A DNA stretch of 64,000 nt from Dyadobacter sp. CY356 (GTDB lineage Bacteria > Bacteroidota > Bacteroidia > Cytophagales > Spirosomataceae), in the NCBI RefSeq assembly GCF_021440195.1, contig NZ_JAJTSZ010000002.1:1054001-1118000 (forward strand). Direction: 5' to 3'. Position numbers and translations under genes: made by a program. Below the pieces are notes generated by a model that worked only from the letters and a program-made list of their open reading frames with translations, had not been told where the DNA came from and did not search any database. Each line of letters opens with the position of its first letter. Position 1 is the stretch's first letter. Of this stretch, positions 53,676 to 62,160 are shown in pieces.

Positions 53676-53850
53676 ATGAGATACTTATTATTTTTATTTG
53701 ATAACTTATTTCCACCAGATCCGAAAGTGAATCGAAAATATACTATTAACGTTGGCTGGCAAAAAGATAGATAATCTACTAAATTGATAGACAAAGTAAA
53801 TTTATAAAATACAGATTACCAAAACATTTTTTCAGTAACAGAATTTACAA

Positions 53851-53899
53851 AATAAAAAGCCTTGCTAATCCCGGTTTAACACCGAAATCAGCAAGGCTT
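53851..53899 (-). terminator. Terminator after the aldo-keto reductase gene
   Basis: 10-bp stem AAGCCTTGCT/AGCAAGGCTT (53857-53866 with 53890-53899) followed on the minus strand by TTTTTATT. Confidence 0.88.
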
Positions 53900-53918
53900 C
53901 AAAAGTTCAAGTTAATAT

Positions 53919-54974
53919 TTAGGCAACCGGATGGTTCAATTCAATAAATCCGGAACCTGCCCCAAAAAGAGAAGCACTGCTTTGTGAAATGATTTCATGC
54001 GGAGAACCTAAATCGATGGCGCTGATATCATTTAATCGCTGAATGTGTTCCTGAGAAAGTGTCAGCGCAAGTGAAGCGAGGTTGTCATTCAGCTGTTCCT
54101 TTGTTCGAGGTCCTATAATGGTTACTGTCGAAAGTGTAGATTTATCATGCTTTTGACGAATCCAGGCAAGTGCGATATCCAGTATTTTTACGTTATATTC
54201 TTTTGCCAAAACTTCCAGCGTATCCAGAATTTCAGTTTCACGATTTCCTGTTTCTGCTTTTACCAAATTGCCCTTCCATGCTTCCTGACGATTATTTTTA
54301 TCATTCTGAGCTAAACGATATTTCCCTGTCAATGTTCCGCCTGCCAATGGCGACCAAAAGGCAACACCCAATCCCAGAGCTTCGGCCATCGGTAATAATT
54401 CACGATCGGCAGTCCGTTCTATTAAATTATACTCTATCTGGATTCCTGCGACGGGTGACCATCCACGCAGGTCAGCGAGCAGGGATGCATTGGCTATTCT
54501 CCATGCCGGAAAATTTGAAAAACCGGCGTACAAAATTTTACCATCCCGTACCAGATCATCAAAAGCCCGTACTATCTCTTCAATCGGTGTTTGCCCATCC
54601 GAAAGATGCGCCCAGTATAGGTCCAGACGGTCAGTTTTCAATCTTTTCAAACTGTCTTCCACTGCGCGAACCATTGTTTTTCTGCTATTCCCTGATGTCA
54701 GCAGTTCTTTTCCACCCATAGAATATTTGGATGCGAGCACCAGGGAATCACGCCTGCCGGCAATCAAATTACTTAGTATTTCTTCCGACTCTCCCACCTG
54801 ATAGCCGTCAGCAGTATCAATGAAATTTCCACCGGCTTCCAGAAATTTGTCGAATATTTTACGTGATTCTACCGGTTCTGCACCATGCCCCCAACGTGTA
54901 CCAAATGTCCCGGTTCCCAATGCCAGCTCAGAGACACGAAGGCCGGTTTTCCTTCCAAAAATTTTGTATTTCAT
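53919..54974 (-). CDS. Aldo/keto reductase
   Basis: About 351 residues from the ATG at 54974 (MKYKIFGRKTGLRVSELALGTGTFG), the normal start of this family; an upstream ATG at 55031 adds 19. Catalytic segments: FIDTADGYQVGESEEIL (Asp and Tyr), LASKYSM (Lys), LDLYWAHLSD (His) and the NADPH-binding tail TIIGPRTKEQLNDNL. It follows the TetR gene on the same strand, so it is probably regulated by that repressor and is stress- or xenobiotic-inducible (inference). Confidence 0.92.
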   Translation of the reverse strand: MKYKIFGRKTGLRVSELALGTGTFGTRWGHGAEPVESRKIFDKFLEAGGNFIDTADGYQVGESEEILSNLIAGRRDSLVLASKYSMGGKELLTSGNSRKTMVRAVEDSLKRLKTDRLDLYWAHLSDGQTPIEEIVRAFDDLVRDGKILYAGFSNFPAWRIANASLLADLRGWSPVAGIQIEYNLIERTADRELLPMAEALGLGVAFWSPLAGGTLTGKYRLAQNDKNNRQEAWKGNLVKAETGNRETEILDTLEVLAKEYNVKILDIALAWIRQKHDKSTLSTVTIIGPRTKEQLNDNLASLALTLSQEHIQRLNDISAIDLGSPHEIISQSSASLFGAGSGFIELNHPVA

Positions 54975-55037
54975 GATATTATTTAAGTTTACTCCACTAC
55001 TCCATATAACAATCGGTATATGATGATTCAAAAAAAA

Positions 55038-55628
55038 TCAGACACAGATTTCCCTTATTTTACCTTTTGCAGCGTCAAAAACGGTATCCATATGAACGAA
55101 ATTCTTTGTTGCCTTACCTAATAAAATTCCGCCTTCAATAAGGGCAATCAAGATCAATGCGGTTTTATCTGCATCTGTATCTGCTTTAAATTCATTTTCT
55201 GCAACACCTTTTCTAATAATATCTACCAGGTCAGACTTCCATAACATAAGCCCCGAAGCAGCTCTCAGTCTGAATATTTCATTGGTATCGTCCGCTTCGA
55301 CAGCGGTATTTAACATAGGACAACCGCCGTTATTGGTCGTTTTGACATAATAAACGGCAATGTGGCCCAAAAGTTTTTCTTTATTACTATCACATTTTTC
55401 AACTGTTTCCTGTATCCGCTTCCTCAATCTGGCCAGATTGTAATCAAAAGCAGCGAGCGCAACATCCTCTTTATTTTCAAAATTGCCATATATACTTCCT
55501 TTCGTCAGTCCGGTTGCTTTTTCCAGATCTGCGACTGAGGTGCCGGCATAACCCTTTTTGTTAAAAAGATCCGCAGTGGCTTCTGTAATAAATTGTCTTG
55601 TGGTCTCTGATCTTGGTACGAATTTCAT
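55038..55628 (-). CDS. TetR/AcrR family transcriptional regulator
   Basis: 196 residues. The N-terminal HTH (RQFITEATADLFNKKGYAGTSVADLEKATGLTKGSIYGNFENKEDVALAAF) is a textbook TetR DNA-binding domain; the C-terminal ligand-binding helices include NNGGCPMLNTAVEADDTNEIFRLRAA. Short intergenic distance to the aldo-keto reductase implies a shared transcript and likely autorepression. Confidence 0.9.
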   Translation of the reverse strand: MKFVPRSETTRQFITEATADLFNKKGYAGTSVADLEKATGLTKGSIYGNFENKEDVALAAFDYNLARLRKRIQETVEKCDSNKEKLLGHIAVYYVKTTNNGGCPMLNTAVEADDTNEIFRLRAASGLMLWKSDLVDIIRKGVAENEFKADTDADKTALILIALIEGGILLGKATKNFVHMDTVFDAAKGKIREICV

Positions 55629-55771
55629 AAAACAAATATACCGATCGTTATATTAATTAACAAATGAATTTATTTTTATCACTAAAAATAAATTCGATGC
55701 CCTTTCCTGGCTTTCACCAGGAAAAGGACTTTTTAGCCAGGTTAAAATAATTTTTAATAACAGATGTACTT

Positions 55772-56512
55772 TTATAACATATCGTTCCAGATCCAGCTCA
55801 TCACAAAAATACGGCTGAGACTAACGACCTCTTTTAGTAAAATTTTGGTACTGAAATCACTAAAAATAATGGAAGGATTTGCGAAAACATTCACAGATTG
55901 TATATCCACTTTTTTTCTGATCAATTTCCGGATCAGTTCAATTTCAAAAACGAAAGTATTTGTTTTCGTACGCTGAACCTCCGGCAGAATTTCTCTCCTC
56001 AAACCCTTGATTCCCGCCTGCGTATCTGTGATATGCCGGGAAAGAAAAATACGGTTCAGCACGTGAAGACCTTTCGAGATCATCTTTCGTTTCAGTGGCA
56101 GTTTTTTAAAATATTCGCTCGTCCTATTACCGTAAACAAACCAGCAATCAGGATTTTCATCAAAAATCTTAACCATTTCCACAATAGGACTAGTCCCAAA
56201 AGGGAAATCAATGTCGGTGTAAATGATGATATCACCTTCTGCACGCATCATTCCTTTTCGAATTGCTGAGCCTTTTCCTTCGTTGACCACATTATCAAGA
56301 AAGACAACATTATCGCTTGCAGTAAGCAGGCAGACCTTGTCTTTATCCAGCCGGGTCGAGCCATCGTTTGAAATAATATACTGAATAGTGTTGGCCGGCA
56401 ACCTTTCATTCAACTCTTTGATATTATTTTCTAATGTCTGGCACCACCCGTCAACCGGATTATAACAAGGAAGCACTACACTGATTAACGGAGGGGAATT
56501 ATCTTTTTTCAA
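55772..56512 (-). CDS. Family 2 glycosyltransferase
   Basis: 246 residues. GT-A fold: SVVLPCYNPVDGWCQTLENNI, nucleotide-sugar acid IIYTDIDFPFGTSPIVEMV (DxD-like), KGSAIRKGMMRAEGD, and ISKGLHVLNRIFLSRHITDTQAGIKGLRREI. Resembles dolichol-phosphate-glucosyltransferase-like DPM1/GT2 enzymes without extra membrane helices. The acceptor lipid or glycan is not deducible. Confidence 0.85.
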   Translation of the reverse strand: MKKDNSPPLISVVLPCYNPVDGWCQTLENNIKELNERLPANTIQYIISNDGSTRLDKDKVCLLTASDNVVFLDNVVNEGKGSAIRKGMMRAEGDIIIYTDIDFPFGTSPIVEMVKIFDENPDCWFVYGNRTSEYFKKLPLKRKMISKGLHVLNRIFLSRHITDTQAGIKGLRREILPEVQRTKTNTFVFEIELIRKLIRKKVDIQSVNVFANPSIIFSDFSTKILLKEVVSLSRIFVMSWIWNDML

Positions 56513-56929
56513 GGCTAAATACTGAAATGGTAATCGAAAAAGTACTATAAAACCGGACTTACATCAAACTAATAAATTCTATAAATCAAACAGTCATACC
56601 CAGAGCCGCAAACACCGGGTTTTCTGTTGTTAGGATAGAGGAAGGCTACATTTACCATAAAAAAGGGTAAGGCAACAAACAGAAATCAGTTTTACTTTAA
56701 AAAATCAAAAAAACCTTATTAAAATTTATTGTTAGGGTTGTGTTGAAATACTGACGCGCGTACGTATCGATAATCTGGTGCATTCAGGAACTTACTTTTT
56801 GATAAACCAACATAACGTACTGATTTACAGTAATTAATATTTTTAAGTATTATTACAAGAATTACATAAATACTTACGGAGTTTTCTGACATCAGCGTTG
56901 CCTGAGTATGGAAGAAAAAAAAATTATCT
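56513..56929. other. Intergenic region
   Basis: About 420 bases between divergent genes, holding the promoter of the GT2 gene and of the sigma operon. A 111-codon minus-strand frame (56719-57054) overlaps the sigma gene start and is not protein-like. Confidence 0.35.
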
Positions 56930-57577
56930 TTGTCAGGCAACGAGACTGTCGCTCTTTTACGTAGAAAGAAATGGAACTTACTTATTGATAGATCTGTGCT
57001 CTTTAGAAGATCTAAAACATTGCCCTTGAAGGAGATACTGGAAGGATGCCGCAATCAGAAACCAGCCGCTCAGAAACAGTTGTTTGAAGCATATTACAGC
57101 TTCGGCATCAACATTTGCATGCGCTATGCCGACAATAGAGAGGAGGCAGAAGAAATGTTTGATGACGGCTTTCTCAGAATTTTAAACAAAATAGGTTATT
57201 ACGATCCCGATCAGCCTTTTGACGCCTGGTTTAGAACGGTAATAATCCGCTCTGCTATTGACCATTACCGAAAAAATAAGTCAGACGTAACCTTTACTGA
57301 CATTGAAGAAGCCTACGATATTGGTGAGGATGAAGGACTTATTGAACGCTTGTCGGCTGAAGAAATATTGGCCGTTGTACAATTTTTACCTCCATCCTAC
57401 CGCACAGCTTTTTCTTTACATGTGGTAGACGGCTATTCGCACGCTGAAATTGCCGGGATGCTTGGAATCAATGAAGGGACTTCTCGTTCCAATCTGGCGA
57501 AAGCCCGGATAAAATTACAGGAACTTCTCATAAACTGGGTCTCAAACGGATCTATAAATACACGGAACTATGTCTAG
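56930..57577 (+). CDS. ECF-type RNA polymerase sigma factor
   Basis: Up to 215 residues. The first ~30 residues before LKEILEGCRNQKPAAQKQLFEAYY are not typical of sigma factors, so translation may really begin near the TTG codons around 57019-57028. Region 2: NICMRYADNREEAEEMFDDGFLRILNKIGYYD ... AWFRTVIIRSAIDHYRKN. Region 4: LPPSYRTAFSLHVVDGYSHAEIAGMLGINEGTSRSNLAKARIKLQEL. Its stop overlaps the next ATG by 8 nt. Confidence 0.85.
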   Translation: MSGNETVALLRRKKWNLLIDRSVLFRRSKTLPLKEILEGCRNQKPAAQKQLFEAYYSFGINICMRYADNREEAEEMFDDGFLRILNKIGYYDPDQPFDAWFRTVIIRSAIDHYRKNKSDVTFTDIEEAYDIGEDEGLIERLSAEEILAVVQFLPPSYRTAFSLHVVDGYSHAEIAGMLGINEGTSRSNLAKARIKLQELLINWVSNGSINTRNYV

Positions 57578-58955
57578 TGAACGTTTCGACAAACTGATTA
57601 AAAAGAATCTGGAATCTGTGAGGCCGGAATATCAGCCCCAGGCCTGGGACCGGTTCAGTAAAAAATTACCTGCTGCGGGATTTTTCCCATGGATACAGCA
57701 ATATGGTGGTTGGGCGCTGGCTGCTATGATGCTTGCAGGCTGGTTCACAACGCTTTATACACTGCGGGAAAATCAGGAGCTGATCCGGGAACTGAGTAAT
57801 AAATCAGGCCGGAATATGGTTTATGAAAATAATCCTGAAAAAAGATCTGTCCAGTCTGAGCAGATTACCGCTACCCTAAAATCTGTATCCAATACTGATA
57901 CGGTTTATATTGTTAAGAAAACGATAATTGAGCATAGACATTTCTATAATTCGCCGCCTGAGAACAAAAATCGTTTTACAGAAAACGGAACCGAAGATGA
58001 TCGAAAAAACGCTACGAATTCGACCGCATTAACAACTAAAAATAATCCGGAAATAACTGATACCCATGAAGAAATAGAAACTTTACTAACAAAAACACCA
58101 GAAGCAGAAAATCACTCCGCCGCTGGTAAAAACGTTCTTCCAGAAAAAAACGTTGTTGCTAATAATGCAGAATCCGGTTTCATTGCTCATTCCGATACAA
58201 CTGAAAAGGCAAATGACGAAGATCGGTTTACTATGCTGCTCGATTCTAACCGGGCAATTCAGGCTTATAATTACAAGGCCCTCGCCGCACTTGTTGATTC
58301 ACTTTCTTCAAAAAAGACGCCAGCACAAGTTATAAAACCGAAAAGGCCGCCTTTCAGACTTTCTGCCTTACAGCCCCGGCTTGGTATGGAAAGTTTGCTT
58401 TCGCTGCATAGTTACGGTATAGGTCCGGTTGTTGAATTTTTTCCTGCCGAAAATCTGGGTGTTTCTTTTGGAATTCAGGCTTCAACGCTGGAAGCAGAAA
58501 ATCACAAAGCGCTCAGGGACTATAATTCGGCAACCGGGAAATTCTTTCTAATACAATACCGGAGTTATCTGCCATCGAAATTTGACAAGATTGAAGATAT
58601 TTCAATTAAAACTTCTGTGATCAGTCTGCCAATCAGCCTTAAATATTATATTCCTTTAAAAAAGAATATTTCGCTGTTTATACAATCGGGAACCAGTCTG
58701 GATTTGACTGCTTATCAACAAGTTGACTTTGAAAGTTATCTAAATAAATCCAAACGACGCAATACTTTTGAAACTGATGCTAAGCCTTATTTCTTCCATA
58801 ATTTTATGTTTGGTGCCGGCCTTCAATATAAAAAATCCAGAGCCTTGGCTCAGCTTTCTCCTTTCTATGTCTATGATTTCCGAAACATAGTAAACACGCC
58901 CTCAGGAAGTAATCTGGGATTAAGGGCATCGTTGTGGCTGAATTTGTATAAATAA
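57570..58955 (+). CDS. One-TM protein with C-terminal beta-barrel-like domain, coupled to ECF sigma
   Basis: 461 residues. Cytosolic segment 1-45 (SSERFDKLIKKNLESVRPEYQPQAWDRFSKKLP), one hydrophobic helix (GGWALAAMMLAGWFTTLY), a long polar linker rich in Asn/Glu/Lys/Thr to about 255, then aromatic beta-strands (YGIGPVVEFFPAENLGVSFGIQAST, SVISLPISLKYYIPLKKNISLFIQSG, LGLRASLWLNLYK). No cleavable signal peptide. Same layout as 33766-35094, also overlapping an ECF sigma gene, so probably its anti-sigma/transducer (inference). Confidence 0.65.
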   Translation: MSSERFDKLIKKNLESVRPEYQPQAWDRFSKKLPAAGFFPWIQQYGGWALAAMMLAGWFTTLYTLRENQELIRELSNKSGRNMVYENNPEKRSVQSEQITATLKSVSNTDTVYIVKKTIIEHRHFYNSPPENKNRFTENGTEDDRKNATNSTALTTKNNPEITDTHEEIETLLTKTPEAENHSAAGKNVLPEKNVVANNAESGFIAHSDTTEKANDEDRFTMLLDSNRAIQAYNYKALAALVDSLSSKKTPAQVIKPKRPPFRLSALQPRLGMESLLSLHSYGIGPVVEFFPAENLGVSFGIQASTLEAENHKALRDYNSATGKFFLIQYRSYLPSKFDKIEDISIKTSVISLPISLKYYIPLKKNISLFIQSGTSLDLTAYQQVDFESYLNKSKRRNTFETDAKPYFFHNFMFGAGLQYKKSRALAQLSPFYVYDFRNIVNTPSGSNLGLRASLWLNLYK

Positions 58956-59026
58956 AATCTCACCTCCGGGTTCACTCGAAGCGAAAAAAGATAAAAAGCA
59001 ACGAATGCGAAGATCTTGTTCTGCGA

Positions 59027-59080
59027 GCTTTGCGCAAAACTTTGTTGCTTTGCGTGAAACCTATTAGCTTTCCGTGAAAC
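59027..59080. repeat. Three direct repeats with 20-bp period upstream of the TonB receptor
   Basis: GCTTTGCGCAAAAC, GCTTTGCGTGAAAC and GCTTTCCGTGAAAC begin at 59027, 59047 and 59067, exactly 20 bp apart. The last copy ends 57 nt before the receptor ATG. It may be an operator array or a member of a dispersed intergenic repeat family. Confidence 0.75.
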
Positions 59081-59137
59081 TCAAAGCCTGCAAATATTTT
59101 ATGTAAATTCAGTCCCAAACGTTATTTTATATAAAAT

Positions 59138-61570
59138 ATGAGGTCAGATTTACTGAAAATTCTATTTCTTATTGCAGGAATTATATTTCATTTAAATACT
59201 AAGGCTCAGGTCAAGACAGATAACGCTTTGCAGCCGACTGAAAATGTTAAAAATATTCTCACCGGAAAAATAATAAATTCAGAAAACGGAGAAATACTTC
59301 CTGGCGCATCCGTCATATTTCCCGACTTAAAAATCGGAGGTTCAACCAATGTACAGGGAATGTACTCTTTCAAAAATTTACCTGAAGGAAAATATTTGAT
59401 TGAAATAACATTCGTAGGTTTCAGCTCTATTTTGGAAACAATTGAGCTGAAAGGTAATATGACAAAAGATTTCAAACTTTCACCAACTGCTGTGGAGGCG
59501 GAAGCTGTTACCATAACAGGCGTTTCTTCAGCAACCTCGGTTAAGCGCACACCGATTCCGGTTACGATTATTAAAAAGCAAGACTTCAACCGGGGAACTT
59601 CCACCAACATCATCGATGCGCTGACAAAGATTCCCGGCGTTTCTCAGATTTCTACCGGAGCTGCTATTTCCAAACCTGTTATCCGCGGACTTGGGTATAA
59701 CCGCCTGGTTGTTGTCAATGACGGGATCAGGCAGGAAGGCCAGCAGTGGGGTGACGAACATGGCGTTGAAATTGACGAATATAGTATCAACCGCGCAGAA
59801 GTGCTCAAAGGGCCGGCGTCTATTATGTATGGCAGCGACGCCTTGGCCGGTGTGATCAATTTCACCTCCATCGAAACGGCAGCAGAGGGTGAAATCAATG
59901 GTAATATTTTAACTACCTATCAGTCAAACAACAACTTACGTGGCGTACACGGAGAAATTAATGGAAATAAAAATGGTTTGGTCTGGGGTTTAAATGGTAC
60001 CTATAAGGCGGCAGCTGATTACAAAAATAAATACGATGGAAAAGTTTTTAATTCCAATTTCAACGAGAAAAATTTCGGCACTTACATCGGACTTAACAAA
60101 AGCTGGGGATTTACGCATCTGTATCTGACACGTTTCGACCAGACCGTCGGATTAATTGAAGGAGACCGCGATGAGGTGACGGGGAAGTTTACAAAAGTTG
60201 TTAATAACAATGGAACGGAGGAGGAAGTTACGGTTGGTTCGAAAGATGATGATACTTCGAATCCAGTCATTCCGTACCAGAAAATAAAACATTTTAAGCT
60301 CGCAACAGATAACAGTTTTTATCTTGGAAATAACCGGCTCGCCGTTACGGTTGCTTACCAACGTAACCGGAGACAGGAATTTGGTAATGTTCTGGATCCG
60401 GGAGAAAAGGCCTTATACTTTGATTTGAGCACAATAAACTATAATATCCGCTACCATTTTTCAGAAAATAACGGCTGGAAAAATTCTGTTGGGATTAACG
60501 GTATGCAACAGACAAACCGAAATAAAGGCGTAGAAGCCTTGATTCCGGAATATGCTCTTTTTGATGCCGGCGTATTTTTTTACAGCCAAAAAAGAATCGA
60601 CAAATTAACGATCAGCGGCGGAATTCGCTTTGATAGCAGATTTCTGAACAGCAATGCGTTATACATGGATGAGGCTTTAAAATTTGAAAGTTTCAAGAGG
60701 AATTTCTCAAACGTTTCGGCCAGCGGCGGTTTGAGTTATGCATTAACAAAGGCCGCCACTTTGAAATTTAATATCGCCAGAGGATTTCGTGCACCCAACA
60801 TTCCTGAACTCGCCAGCAATGGCGCACATGAAGGCACAAACCGCTACGTTCATGGCCAGCAAAACCTGAAATCAGAAACGAGCCTCCAGCTGGATGGCGG
60901 CATTGAAATGTCGACCTCGCATCTTACGCTTTCCGCATATGCTTTTTACAATTCAATCAGTAATTTCATTTATTACCGAAAACTGGTTTCCGGTTCCGGA
61001 TCAGATTCCATTGTGCTGGATGGGAATGAAAAGCTGATCGCGTATCAGTATGCCCAAAACAAAGCAAATCTTTATGGAGGGGAACTTGGCATTGATATCC
61101 ACCCCCACCCGCTCGACTGGCTGCATATCCAAAGTTCATTTTCTTATGTCAGAGCAACACTTGGCCAGAAGCAGGATGGCAGTAAAAATTTACCATTAAT
61201 TCCAGCAGGAAGGCTGATCAATACACTGAAAGCAGAGTTTGGAAAAAACAATAAAAAATTTCGTAATGCTTATCTGAAGCTTGAACTGGACAATACTTTC
61301 GCTCAAAACCATCCTTTTACAGGATTCAACACAGAAACTAAAACAGCAGGTTATGGTTTGCTGAATGCAGGGTTGGGGGGTGATCTGGTTGCCAGACAAC
61401 GAACATTTTTGAGTATTTTTTTATCAGCAAACAACATTACTGACGTCGCTTACCAAAATCACCTCAGTCGCTTGAAATACACAGCGGTCAACGCCGTTAC
61501 CGGCAGAATGGGGGTTTTTAATATGGGAAGAAATTTTAGCGTTAAGGTGATTATTCCTTTCAAAATCTAA
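59138..61570 (+). CDS. TonB-dependent receptor with CarboxypepD_reg-like domain
   Basis: 810 residues. Signal peptide ends KAQ. Residues about 40-125 (LTGKIINSENGEILPGASVIFPDLKIGGSTNVQGMYSFKNLPEGKYLIEITFVGFSS) are a carboxypeptidase-regulatory-like domain. The plug follows (TIIKKQDFNRGTSTNIIDALTKIPGVSQISTG, VIRGLGYNRLVVVNDGIRQEGQQWGDEHG, AEVLKGPASIMYGSDALAGVINF) and then a 22-strand-type barrel. It resembles siderophore, heme or metal receptors; no SusD partner lies next to it, so a polysaccharide role is less likely. Substrate unknown. Confidence 0.93.
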   Translation: MRSDLLKILFLIAGIIFHLNTKAQVKTDNALQPTENVKNILTGKIINSENGEILPGASVIFPDLKIGGSTNVQGMYSFKNLPEGKYLIEITFVGFSSILETIELKGNMTKDFKLSPTAVEAEAVTITGVSSATSVKRTPIPVTIIKKQDFNRGTSTNIIDALTKIPGVSQISTGAAISKPVIRGLGYNRLVVVNDGIRQEGQQWGDEHGVEIDEYSINRAEVLKGPASIMYGSDALAGVINFTSIETAAEGEINGNILTTYQSNNNLRGVHGEINGNKNGLVWGLNGTYKAAADYKNKYDGKVFNSNFNEKNFGTYIGLNKSWGFTHLYLTRFDQTVGLIEGDRDEVTGKFTKVVNNNGTEEEVTVGSKDDDTSNPVIPYQKIKHFKLATDNSFYLGNNRLAVTVAYQRNRRQEFGNVLDPGEKALYFDLSTINYNIRYHFSENNGWKNSVGINGMQQTNRNKGVEALIPEYALFDAGVFFYSQKRIDKLTISGGIRFDSRFLNSNALYMDEALKFESFKRNFSNVSASGGLSYALTKAATLKFNIARGFRAPNIPELASNGAHEGTNRYVHGQQNLKSETSLQLDGGIEMSTSHLTLSAYAFYNSISNFIYYRKLVSGSGSDSIVLDGNEKLIAYQYAQNKANLYGGELGIDIHPHPLDWLHIQSSFSYVRATLGQKQDGSKNLPLIPAGRLINTLKAEFGKNNKKFRNAYLKLELDNTFAQNHPFTGFNTETKTAGYGLLNAGLGGDLVARQRTFLSIFLSANNITDVAYQNHLSRLKYTAVNAVTGRMGVFNMGRNFSVKVIIPFKI

Positions 61571-61588
61571 AAGAAATATTCTCAGAAA

Positions 61589-61831
61589 TCAGGCAACATT
61601 CTGTTTTTCAATAACAGAAAGCAATCCATTGCTCGCCCGCATCAATCTGACAACGGAAGCAAATCCGCTTCTGTCAGAGGTTTCCACAATTAATGTTCCT
61701 ACCAAATCCTTTCCCTGACTTGTAAAGTTGATATGCTGGATTCTTGTTCCTTGAACGGACTCGACAAGTGACGTTATTTTATAAAGACTGATGGTATTCG
61801 GATAAATTACATTGATCTGATAAGTGCTCAT
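61589..61831 (-). CDS. Small hypothetical protein, possibly ACT-like
   Basis: 80 residues, betaalphabeta pattern (YQINVIYPNTISLYKITSLVESVQGTRIQHINFTSQGKDLVGTLIVETSDRSGFASVVRLMRASNGLLSVIEK) compatible with an ACT-like ferredoxin fold, but without the usual ligand-loop motif. No signal peptide. It converges on the TonB receptor gene with only 18 nt between the stops and no visible terminator. Confidence 0.55.
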   Translation of the reverse strand: MSTYQINVIYPNTISLYKITSLVESVQGTRIQHINFTSQGKDLVGTLIVETSDRSGFASVVRLMRASNGLLSVIEKQNVA

Positions 61832-62160
61832 ACGTTTGCTTCTTTTGATGAAGGTTCAATAACTTTTACTTGGCTCATAATACCATTCGCCAGACTTTCA
61901 AATGTGCCATTTGCGCAGAAACGTTCTGATTGTCAGGATAGTTTTATATTACTTCTGGTTAAGCCTGTTACAAATGTAGTTGAAGAAATTAATTACTCTA
62001 TAAACTAAGTAGAGTTTAAATTAAATATTTCGGATCCATACCACAAAGCCAATTTGACCCGTCACTAATTTCATATACTTATCCTATTAACATTATAGAC
62101 TGATAAGAAATTTTGAGTATATTGCCAGTGATTAAAGATGCAAAACTTACGCAACCAGTT
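61832..62160. other. Intergenic region between divergent genes
   Basis: About 330 AT-rich bases; no gene, repeat or clear promoter seen. Confidence 0.35.

Noticed and set aside
56719..57054. 111-codon minus-strand frame at the sigma-factor start
   Set aside because: Overlaps the sigma coding region and shows no domain or signal.
59138..61570. TonB receptor as SusC of a polysaccharide utilisation locus
   Set aside because: No SusD-like gene beside it and the chain is shorter than usual SusC proteins.
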